Of a DNA stretch of 5,128 nucleotides, positions 1 through 5,128 are shown piece after piece. The position numbers and the translations under genes were made by a program. The stretch comes from Erythrobacter sp. (GTDB lineage: Bacteria > Pseudomonadota > Alphaproteobacteria > Sphingomonadales > Sphingomonadaceae): positions 1 through 5,128 of the forward strand of contig JANQTR010000078.1 of assembly GCA_030731635.1 (NCBI GenBank). The letters are read 5' to 3'. Positions within the stretch are counted from its first letter, which is position 1, and each line of letters opens with the position of its first letter. The notes under the pieces were generated by a model, which did not search any database, was not told the origin of the DNA, and saw only the letters and a list, made by a program, of their open reading frames with translations.

Positions 1-1463
1 GCGATGAATTTCAGGTGCTGCTGCCCGACATGGATGATCGCGGCACCTTGGGTGAACTTGCCAACCGGATCGTGCAGGCGATTTCGCAACCCTATCAGAT
101 CAACGGGCGCCGCGCGATTATCGGCACATCAGTCGGGATCGCGATTGCGCCCTATGACGGCGTGGATGCCGACGAACTGACCCGGTCTGCCGACATGGCG
201 CTGTATTCCGCCAAGGAAACGCGTGGCGGCACCTTTTGCTTTTTCACCAGTGAACTGCGCGATGCCGCGTCCAAAACCGCGATGCTGGCCGACCGGCTGC
301 GCGATGCGGTTGACCGGGATGAACTGAGCCTAGTGTATCAGCCGCTGGTCGATCCGGTCAGCAACGTGGTCAAATGTTTTGAAGCTCTGCTGCGCTGGCA
401 TGACGAAGAAGAAGGCTTCATTTCGCCTGCGTTGTTTATCCCGGTGGCCGAGAATGATGATCTGATCATCAGGATCGGCGAGATGGCGCTGCGGAAGGCT
501 TGTTGCGATGCGGTGACCTGGCCCGAGTCGATCCGGGTCGCGGTGAATGTTTCAGCCAAGCAATTCGTGCGTCCCGGCTTTCACAAGACCGTAGCCGCCG
601 CGCTTGAGGCCTCGGGCCTGCAGCCCGGTCGGTTGGAGCTGGAGATCACCGAAAGCGTCTTCGTAGGCGATCTGGAGTCGGTCGATGCAATATTCAATGA
701 TCTGAAAAAGCTGGGCGTGCGCCTTGCGCTGGATGATTTCGGCACTGGTTATTCATCCTTGGGCTATCTCAAGGGCGGGCATTTCAACAAACTCAAGATC
801 GATCAGAGCTTCGTGCGTGGCTGCACCGAAAACGGCGATATCAATCCAGCGATTATCAGCGCCATCGTCGCTCTGGCGAAAGCGTTGGGGATGGAAACCG
901 TGGCCGAAGGCGTCGAAGCCATGGACGAGCTCGCTCTCGTCAAAGAGCGCGGCGCCGATCTTGTGCAAGGGTATATCTATTCGCGCCCGATGCCACAGGA
1001 TGATGTCCTCAGCATATTTGCTGACGGCACCATGAAGGTTACGCCTGAAGGGCCAGCGCGCCACCGCGCCGAACGTATCAGCATGTTCCGCAAGGTTGGG
1101 CTAATTCACGAAGATCACTATTACGAAGTGATCCTGCGCAACCTGTCCAAAACCGGCGCGCGGATCAACGGGTTGGCGGGCGTGCCGGTCAGCACCGAAG
1201 TGGTGCTGGATATGGGCCATGGCCAATTGGTGGTGAGCAAGGTGGTCAACGCGAGCGAAGCCAGCCAGGGGTTGCAGTTTGAAACCGCGCTGATCAGCGA
1301 TGGTATCGGCGGGTTCATGGCCCGGCACCGCATTTCGCCCTATTCGCTGGCCGAAGCCGGTATTCCGCTGGCAGCGCTGGGCGCAGGGGCGTTCCCGCTC
1401 GCCAAGTGGCGCAACGCCAACAAAACTATCCCGCGATTTATCCAGCTTGATATCGGAATATAA
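1..1463 (+). CDS. GGDEF-EAL-PilZ cyclic-di-GMP signalling protein, 5' end missing
   Basis: Reading frame 3 is open from the left edge to TAA at 1461-1463, giving 486 visible residues. The first codons read D-E-F after a partial NGC codon, so the window starts inside the GGDEF motif; sensor domains and the inhibitory RxxD site lie outside. Residues about 1-85 finish the diguanylate cyclase domain. Residues about 105-340 are a complete EAL phosphodiesterase domain. By motif position, all eight residues expected for c-di-GMP hydrolysis are present: E127 (EALLRW), N182 (VNVS), E214 (LEITES), D244-D245 (DDFGTGYSS), K265 (LKID), E302 (AEGVE) and Q322 (QGY). Residues about 350-435 look like a PilZ domain, with NLSKTG at 380-385 matching [DN]xSxxG, followed by a tail of about 50 residues. 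The likely role is turnover of c-di-GMP with PilZ feedback or targeting; cyclase activity cannot be judged. Later in-frame GTG/ATG codons are not the real start. Confidence 0.95.
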   Translation, partial: DEFQVLLPDMDDRGTLGELANRIVQAISQPYQINGRRAIIGTSVGIAIAPYDGVDADELTRSADMALYSAKETRGGTFCFFTSELRDAASKTAMLADRLRDAVDRDELSLVYQPLVDPVSNVVKCFEALLRWHDEEEGFISPALFIPVAENDDLIIRIGEMALRKACCDAVTWPESIRVAVNVSAKQFVRPGFHKTVAAALEASGLQPGRLELEITESVFVGDLESVDAIFNDLKKLGVRLALDDFGTGYSSLGYLKGGHFNKLKIDQSFVRGCTENGDINPAIISAIVALAKALGMETVAEGVEAMDELALVKERGADLVQGYIYSRPMPQDDVLSIFADGTMKVTPEGPARHRAERISMFRKVGLIHEDHYYEVILRNLSKTGARINGLAGVPVSTEVVLDMGHGQLVVSKVVNASEASQGLQFETALISDGIGGFMARHRISPYSLAEAGIPLAALGAGAFPLAKWRNANKTIPRFIQLDIGI

Positions 1464-1469
1464 CGTGCC

Positions 1470-1943
1470 CTACCCGCGCCCGCGATAAGGGGCGACGCCT
1501 TGATCAGGCAGCCACAGCCCTTCAGGCGGCGCGGCTGATTGCCAGAACACATCAATCGGAATGCCGCCGCGCGGATACCAATATCCGCCGATCCGCAGCC
1601 ATTGCGGACGCATTTCTTCAAACAATCGCACCCCGATGCCGACGGTCACATCTTCGTGAAAGCCGTTGTGATTGCGAAAAGCGCCCAGAAACAGTTTGAG
1701 GCTTTTGCTTTCGACGATCGTCTCACCCGGCACGTAATCGATCACCAGATGGGCAAAATCGGGCTGATTGGTCACCGGACACAGCGATGTGAACTCAGGG
1801 CTGACGAACCGCACCAGATAGGTCAGCCCGGGACGCGGATTAGGCACATAGTCGAGCACCGCGTCTTCGGGCGAGGTCGGCAAGGGGGTATCCTTGCCAA
1901 GGAACTGGGGCGCGACAGTTGGTTTTTGGGGTATGGTATCCAT
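1470..1943 (-). CDS. queF: NADPH-dependent 7-cyano-7-deazaguanine reductase (preQ0 reductase), type I
   Basis: This cytosolic enzyme reduces the nitrile of preQ0 to the aminomethyl group of preQ1, the last free-base step before queuosine is inserted into tRNA. The 157-residue product has the length of the monofunctional YkvM-type QueF, not the longer two-domain type. Visible motifs are [15 protein letters not shown] with nucleophile Cys55 and Asp62, the QueF motif ESKSLK at 78-83, and FHED with His96 and Glu97 in the substrate pocket. The numbering coincides with that recalled for the Bacillus subtilis enzyme. ATG at 1943-1941 is chosen because it gives normal family length; a weak CAAGG lies 12 nt upstream. 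No queCDE gene is adjacent, so it appears to be a stand-alone gene. It is divergent from the proline-rich protein gene and convergent with the GGDEF-EAL gene. Confidence 0.97.
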   Translation of the reverse strand: MDTIPQKPTVAPQFLGKDTPLPTSPEDAVLDYVPNPRPGLTYLVRFVSPEFTSLCPVTNQPDFAHLVIDYVPGETIVESKSLKLFLGAFRNHNGFHEDVTVGIGVRLFEEMRPQWLRIGGYWYPRGGIPIDVFWQSAAPPEGLWLPDQGVAPYRGRG

Positions 1944-1955
1944 GCCGCGCTGTTG

Positions 1956-1960
1956 CCTTG
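1956..1960 (-). promoter_or_regulatory. Weak ribosome binding site of queF
   Basis: On the minus strand this reads CAAGG, 12 nt before the ATG at 1943. The spacing is long and the match partial, so it supports the chosen start only weakly. Confidence 0.3.
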
Positions 1961-1971
1961 AAAGGCTGATC

Positions 1972-1983
1972 GGCGCAAGCGCC
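1972..1983. repeat. Short perfect dyad in the divergent intergenic region
   Basis: GGCGCAAGCGCC has 5-bp inverted arms around AA. It lies 28 nt upstream of the queF ATG and about 100 nt upstream of the next plus-strand gene. It could be a small operator or a hairpin in the queF leader. At this GC content a dyad of this size can occur by chance. No convincing -35/-10 pair could be assigned on either strand of the 1944-2086 interval. Confidence 0.25.
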
Positions 1984-2012
1984 TAGCTGGACGTACAGGC
2001 CTGCAAAATCCT

Positions 2013-2090
2013 ATGGGGGACAGCGTGGGTTCATTCCGTTGTTGCCACACCTGTCCCGCCCCGATCCATTCGAGCCGTATTGCGCCATGA
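2013..2090 (+). CDS. Possible 25-codon upstream ORF or leader peptide, Cys-containing
   Basis: ATG at 2013 opens a frame ending at TGA 2088-2090. That TGA overlaps the ATG at 2087 of the proline-rich protein gene in an ATGA arrangement. The predicted peptide starts MGDSVGSF and has Cys at positions 10, 11 and 14 in the segment RCCHTCP. The coupling would explain why no clear Shine-Dalgarno sequence precedes 2087. Against it, the ORF is short, has only a poor AGG 13 nt upstream, and an open frame of 25 codons is not rare by chance in GC-rich DNA. No family is recognised. It could be a leader peptide that senses translation or simply fortuitous. Confidence 0.25.
   Translation: MGDSVGSFRCCHTCPAPIHSSRIAP
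2015..2060. promoter_or_regulatory. Inverted repeat / potential leader hairpin upstream of the proline-rich protein gene
   Basis: GGGACAG at 2017-2023 is perfectly complementary to CTGTCCC at 2051-2057. Inside it, GTGG at 2025-2028 pairs with CCAC at 2045-2048 after a 1x2 internal loop. Outside it, GG at 2015-2016 can pair with CC at 2059-2060 past one bulged G. This gives 11 to 13 paired bases around a 16-nt loop. No T tract follows, so it is not a plain intrinsic terminator. It lies within the possible upstream ORF and contains that ORF's Cys codons in its loop and 3' side. It could equally be a DNA operator serving either divergent gene. Confidence 0.35.
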
Positions 2091-3274
2091 TCCGCACGCC
2101 TTCCCGTCTGTTTGCCACCCTGATTGCTCCTCTGATTGGCTGCACCGCCATGCTGGCGCCTGCGGTGCCGCTTGCTGCGCAACAGCAGGGCGGCTTTACC
2201 CTGCCGAAATCGACCCCCACGCCGACGCCTGCTCCCGCTGGCCCGGCCGATGAACGCGCCGGGGTATCGATCCCGCCGCGCAGCTTACCCGTTCCAAGGA
2301 TTGAAGCGGTCCCTGTCTTGATCCCGGAAGCAGTCCCAGGGCCCGCCGCCACCTCAAGTCCGCAGGCCCCTGATCCGGCGCGTACGCCGACGCCCACGGC
2401 ATCTGCAAACCCTGGCCCGTCCCCGCGCCCCGGCCCTGCCGCAGCCACACAAGCGTCCGTCGCTTTGCCAACCCCGCTGGCATCCCCCAAGCCAACCCCG
2501 CCGCCATCGCCGGTGCCGCTGCCTATTCCTTCCGCGTCGCCCTTGGCTGCGCCGCAAGTGGCGCCGCCTGTTGTCAGCGACCAGCCTGCCTTGCGCACCC
2601 TTCCTGACCTGCCGCCATGGTGGCCATGGGCGGCGGGCGTGCTGGGGGCCTTGGCCGTGTTTGGCGCAGGGCTGATGCTGCGGCGCAGGCGCGCGCCCAA
2701 GGTGCTGCGGCTGGCTGCGCCGCCGCCGGGGGCCGAGCGCAATGCCCCGCCCGCATCCCTGCCCGGCTCAAGCGCAGATGCTGCGCCAAACACGCTAGGC
2801 GTGACGCTTGAAATTACAGCGGCAACCCGCAGCGTGATGATGTTCACGCTGCACTATCGCATCGCGCTGGCCAATCGCAGCGCACAGGCGGTGAATGGGG
2901 TCAGCCTCGCCATGGCGCTCGCCTGTGCTCGGAACGGTGCAGACAACGCGCCCTCGCCCGGCGCGGCGCAGCGGTTGGAACAGATCGCGCGGATCGGCCC
3001 ACATCAGACCCACACTATTACAGGCGAGGTGCAACTCCCGCTCAGCCAGGTTGCGCCGTTGCATCAGGGTAGCCTTTTGCTGTTCATCCCGCTGGCGCAT
3101 GTCACCATCGAAGGCGAAAGCCAGCTTGCCAGCACGCGCAGTTTTGTCATCGGCACGCCAAGCGCGGCGGGCACCGGGCGATTGCATCCGATCAGGCTTG
3201 ACCTGCCACCCGGATCAATCCCAGGCCTGCTGGCACAGCGCATCGACGTACCAACCATTTCCGCCGCCGCTTAA
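2087..3274 (+). CDS. Unrecognised envelope protein: signal sequence, proline-rich stretch, one TM helix, beta-rich C-terminal domain
   Basis: No function is recognised; the product is 395 residues. ATG at 2087 is preferred over TTG at 2039 because it puts a signal sequence at the very N-terminus: Arg3 and Arg7, a hydrophobic stretch, and APAVPLAA ending near residue 31. An LIGC sequence with Cys19 also fits a lipobox, so lipoprotein processing is possible. Residues about 39-177 are very rich in Pro, Ala, Ser and Thr (TPTPTPAPA, TPPPSPVPLPIP), a low-complexity periplasmic linker type. PPWWPW then leads into one hydrophobic helix (about 178-198) followed by RRRR at 199-202, placing the C-terminus in the cytoplasm by the positive-inside rule. 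Residues about 235-375 alternate like beta strands (LGVTLEITAATRSVMMFTLHY). The end contains RLHPIRLDLPPG. It may share a transcript with the sulfurtransferase gene 47 nt downstream. Confidence 0.8.
   Translation: MIRTPSRLFATLIAPLIGCTAMLAPAVPLAAQQQGGFTLPKSTPTPTPAPAGPADERAGVSIPPRSLPVPRIEAVPVLIPEAVPGPAATSSPQAPDPARTPTPTASANPGPSPRPGPAAATQASVALPTPLASPKPTPPPSPVPLPIPSASPLAAPQVAPPVVSDQPALRTLPDLPPWWPWAAGVLGALAVFGAGLMLRRRRAPKVLRLAAPPPGAERNAPPASLPGSSADAAPNTLGVTLEITAATRSVMMFTLHYRIALANRSAQAVNGVSLAMALACARNGADNAPSPGAAQRLEQIARIGPHQTHTITGEVQLPLSQVAPLHQGSLLLFIPLAHVTIEGESQLASTRSFVIGTPSAAGTGRLHPIRLDLPPGSIPGLLAQRIDVPTISAAA
2611..2634. repeat. GC-rich inverted repeat inside the TM-coding segment
   Basis: GCCGCC plus ATGG (2611-2620) can pair with CCAT plus GGCGGC (2624-2627 and 2629-2634), with one bulged G at 2628 and a 3-nt loop TGG. 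It encodes the PPWWPWAAG junction, so the codons of that peptide may account for it. No T tract follows. Confidence 0.4.
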
Positions 3275-3278
3275 GGCA

Positions 3279-3315
3279 GCTAGGGTTTGCGCAGAGGCGC
3301 GAGGCCGCTAGGGTT
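3279..3315 (+). repeat. 9-bp direct repeat GCTAGGGTT upstream of sseA
   Basis: GCTAGGGTT occurs at 3279-3287 and again at 3307-3315, 28 nt apart, in the 47-nt gap between the proline-rich protein gene and sseA. The second copy supplies the ribosome binding site. The first follows the preceding stop codon by a few bases. A small duplication or coincidence is likely. Confidence 0.4.
3309..3313 (+). promoter_or_regulatory. Ribosome binding site of sseA
   Basis: TAGGG lies 8 nt before ATG 3322 and supports that start, which also matches the usual beginning of the first rhodanese domain. Confidence 0.55.
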
Positions 3316-3321
3316 GACTGT

Positions 3322-4179
3322 ATGACACAGCTTCCCGCAGATCTTGTCTCGACCGAATGGCTCGCTGCGCATGGTGATGCGCCGGACCTCGTCATTCTTG
3401 ACGCCTCGCACCACCTGCCTGCTGCGGCCCGCGATGCGGCAGCCGAGTTTGCCGTGGGGCATATCCCAGGCGCACGGTTTCTGGGGCTCGCCAGCCTTGT
3501 CGATAAAACCTCTGGCGTGCCAGCCGCGCTACCGCGCCCCGATCAACTGGCCGAACGGCTCGCCTTGCTCGGCGTGGCGTCCGGAACGACCATCATCCTG
3601 TATGATGACAGCGCAATCCGCACAGCGGCGCGGGCATGGTTCATGCTGCGCGCCAGCGGATGGGATCAGGTCGCGATTCTTGATGGCGGGCTGGCCAAAT
3701 GGCGCGGCGAACACCGCCCGCTGGAAACCGGTGTGACCGATGCAGCCCCGGCCGCGCCAGCACAGCTCACCCCAGCGCGCCAAGTACGCACAAAGGCGCA
3801 GATGCTCGCCAACCTAGAAACGCGCGGCGAACAGGTGCTCGATGCGCGCGCGGCTGACCGGGTGTTCGGCCACGGCATTGATCCGGTGCATGGCGGGCCG
3901 AACGGACGCATTCCGGGCGCGCTCAACCTGCCTTACACCGAAGTGCTGCACGCCGACGGCACCTACAAATCGCCCGATGCCCTGCGCGCCGCCTTTACCG
4001 CCGCCGGGATCGACCTTGCGCGGCCGATCACCACCACCTGTGGCAGCGGAGCAACCGCCAGCGTCTTGTTATTCGCGCTCCACCTGATCGGGGTGGACGA
4101 TGCCGCCTTGTATGATGGCAGCTGGAGCGAATGGAGCGCCGATCCCGCGACCCCCAAACTGCAAGGCCCCCAAGAATGA
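3322..4179 (+). CDS. sseA: 3-mercaptopyruvate sulfurtransferase, tandem rhodanese domains
   Basis: This type of enzyme transfers sulfur from 3-mercaptopyruvate (or thiosulfate) to thiol acceptors or cyanide through a persulfide on an active-site Cys. The product is 285 residues, normal for the two-domain family. The N-terminal, non-catalytic rhodanese domain spans about 5-135 (GHIPGARFL, YDDSAIRTAARAWFMLR, ILDGGLAKW). The catalytic domain spans about 153-278, with DARAADR, GRIPGALNLPY and Cys240 in CGSGATA, then LYDGSWSEW. A CGSG loop is typical of MST, whereas thiosulfate sulfurtransferases usually have CRKG. The usual Val of CGSGVTA is Ala here. R180 aligns with the first substrate arginine of MST, but the second (EPR in E. 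coli SseA, from memory) is replaced by Val189 in DPVHGG, so substrate preference is less certain. The gene overlaps the downstream lyase gene by 4 nt, which fits a role in cysteine sulfur metabolism. Confidence 0.93.
   Translation: MTQLPADLVSTEWLAAHGDAPDLVILDASHHLPAAARDAAAEFAVGHIPGARFLGLASLVDKTSGVPAALPRPDQLAERLALLGVASGTTIILYDDSAIRTAARAWFMLRASGWDQVAILDGGLAKWRGEHRPLETGVTDAAPAAPAQLTPARQVRTKAQMLANLETRGEQVLDARAADRVFGHGIDPVHGGPNGRIPGALNLPYTEVLHADGTYKSPDALRAAFTAAGIDLARPITTTCGSGATASVLLFALHLIGVDDAALYDGSWSEWSADPATPKLQGPQE
4163..4166 (+). promoter_or_regulatory. Ribosome binding site of the metC-like gene, inside sseA
   Basis: AAGG lies 9 nt before ATG 4176, within the last codons of sseA. It supports the overlapping start and translational coupling. 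Confidence 0.45.
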
Positions 4180-5128
4180 GCGGCGGCGATAGCGGCAGGC
4201 CGATTAAGCCTGCGACCAAGCTGGTACGCGGCGGACGGCGCAAGGAATGGACCGGCCCGGTGGTCAACCCGCCGGTCTGGCGCGCATCGACCCACCTTTA
4301 CGAAAAGGACGCCGATCGCCACGCAGCGGGCGGCAATAATGCCGATGGGCAATTCTTCTATGGCCGCCGCGGCGCACCGACGCAGTGGGCGCTGGCCGAT
4401 GCGCTGACATCGCTGGAACAGGGCGCGCATGGCACGGTGCTGTATCCCAGCGGCGTGGCGGCGATTGCGGGATGCCTGCTGGCGGTGCTCAAACCCGGTG
4501 ACCGGCTGCTGATGGCTGACAATGCCTATGATCCTTCGCGCAGCATGGCCACGGGACTGCTGAAACGGATGGGGGTGGAAACCACCTTCTTCGACCCGTG
4601 CGATATGGATGCCTATGCCGCGCTGTTCGCCGATCCGGTGCGCGCGGTGTGGCTGGAAAGCCCCGGCAGCCTGACGTTCGAGGTGTGCGATATCCCCGCA
4701 CTTACCGCCACAGCGCGCGCGCATGGCGCGGTCAGCCTGATCGACAACACCTGGGCCGGGCCGCTGGGATTTGCAGCGCTGGCCCATGGCTGTGACATTG
4801 TGATGATGAGCCTGTCGAAACACGTCGGCGGCCATTCCGATCTGATGATGGGCAGTGCCAGCGCGGGGAAACGCTGGCATGCCGCGCTGCGCCGCACCGC
4901 CCAGGAATTGGGCCAAGTGGTCTCACCCGATGATGCCGCGCTTGCGGCGCGCGGATTGCGCACGATGGGCGTACGGCTGGAAGCGCAAAGCCGCAGCGCG
5001 CTGGCCATCGCGACATGGCTGGACGCGCAGCCGCAGGTCGCCCGCGTGCTGTGCCCGATGCTGGTGTCTGACCCCGGTCATGCCCTGTGGCGCCGCGATT
5101 TCACCGGCGGCTGCGGGTTGTTCGCATT
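4176..5128 (+). CDS. metC: Cystathionine beta-lyase-like PLP enzyme, 3' end missing
   Basis: This Cys/Met-metabolism PLP enzyme probably cleaves cystathionine to homocysteine, pyruvate and ammonia in methionine synthesis; such enzymes can also desulfurise cysteine. ATG 4176 overlaps the sseA stop (ATGA) and opens a frame of 317 codons with no stop before the edge. The usual length is near 390-400, so roughly 80 residues lie outside. Visible motifs are WTGPVVNPPVWRAST (25-39), YGRRGAPTQ with Tyr62 and Arg64 for PLP phosphate contacts, YPSGVAAI (90-97), DNAYDPSR with Tyr118, LESPGSLTFEVCD (160-172), LIDNTWAGP with Asp190 against the pyridine nitrogen, and SLSKHVGGHSDLMMG with the Schiff-base Lys215. 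The D190 to K215 spacing equals that recalled for E. coli MetC. SPDDAALAARGLRTMG and a GHALW segment near the edge also fit the lyase subgroup. Substrate is inferred; cystathionine gamma-synthase or gamma-lyase relatives share the fold. Confidence 0.92.
   Translation, partial: MSGGDSGRPIKPATKLVRGGRRKEWTGPVVNPPVWRASTHLYEKDADRHAAGGNNADGQFFYGRRGAPTQWALADALTSLEQGAHGTVLYPSGVAAIAGCLLAVLKPGDRLLMADNAYDPSRSMATGLLKRMGVETTFFDPCDMDAYAALFADPVRAVWLESPGSLTFEVCDIPALTATARAHGAVSLIDNTWAGPLGFAALAHGCDIVMMSLSKHVGGHSDLMMGSASAGKRWHAALRRTAQELGQVVSPDDAALAARGLRTMGVRLEAQSRSALAIATWLDAQPQVARVLCPMLVSDPGHALWRRDFTGGCGLFA

Noticed and set aside
1539..1961. Plus-strand open frame of 140 codons across queF
   Set aside because: It is antisense to queF, whose catalytic motifs are unambiguous.
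2039..2086. TTG start giving a 16-residue N-terminal extension of the proline-rich protein
   Set aside because: The extension would bury the signal sequence behind a polar, Pro-containing segment, and no good ribosome site precedes it.
1944..2086. preQ1 riboswitch upstream of queF
   Set aside because: No compact hairpin followed by an A-rich tail overlapping the ribosome site was seen on the minus strand.
2219..2394. ACGCCGACGCC at 2219-2229 and 2384-2394 as a mobile or regulatory repeat
   Set aside because: Both copies encode Thr-Pro-Thr-Pro-type linker sequence; codon reuse in a low-complexity region explains them.
2011..2847. Minus-strand open frame of 278 codons rich in Gly and Ala
   Set aside because: It is antisense to the proline-rich coding region; the Gly-rich translation is the complement of CCN/GCN codons. 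No ribosome site or domain was seen.
3289..3300. GCGC-AGAG-GCGC hairpin as a terminator after the proline-rich protein gene
   Set aside because: The stem is only 4 bp and no T tract follows.
3963..4916. Minus-strand open frame of 317 codons
   Set aside because: It lies antisense to the clear PLP-lyase coding sequence, has no recognisable motif, and is the sort of long shadow frame that GC-rich DNA produces.

Overview
The window is GC-rich and densely coded. It holds five protein-coding genes, two of them cut by the window edges. The layout, the QueF, MST and cystathionine beta-lyase variants, and the style of the proline-rich single-pass protein suggest an alphaproteobacterium, most likely of the Sphingomonadales (Erythrobacter/Novosphingobium-like). 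That placement is inference from sequence style, not a search result.

From left to right: (1) positions 1-1463, plus strand, are the 3' part of a GGDEF-EAL-PilZ cyclic-di-GMP protein; the window opens inside the GGDEF signature itself. (2) Positions 1470-1943, minus strand, are queF, a monofunctional preQ0 reductase of queuosine synthesis. It converges tail-to-tail on gene 1 with only 6 nt between the stop codons. (3) Positions 1944-2086 are the divergent intergenic region. It holds a short dyad close to queF, a larger inverted repeat (2015-2060) and a possible 25-codon upstream ORF (2013-2090), which overlaps the next start codon as ATGA. (4) Positions 2087-3274, plus strand, encode an unrecognised envelope protein: signal sequence, long proline-rich stretch, one transmembrane helix with an RRRR stop-transfer, and a beta-rich C-terminal domain. 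(5) Positions 3322-4179, plus strand, are a 3-mercaptopyruvate sulfurtransferase (SseA type). (6) From 4176 to the window end, plus strand, lies a cystathionine beta-lyase-like PLP enzyme, open at the right edge and overlapping the sulfurtransferase gene by 4 nt.

Genes 5 and 6 look like a translationally coupled sulfur-amino-acid pair. Gene 4 lies 47 nt upstream on the same strand with no visible terminator, so all three may share a transcript. No mobile element, CRISPR array, tRNA, rRNA or defence system was seen. The most unusual signals are the Cys-codon-containing short ORF and its hairpin ahead of genes 4-6, the substituted arginine in the sulfurtransferase substrate pocket, and the PilZ domain lacking a strict RxxxR motif. 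None of these establishes a new system.
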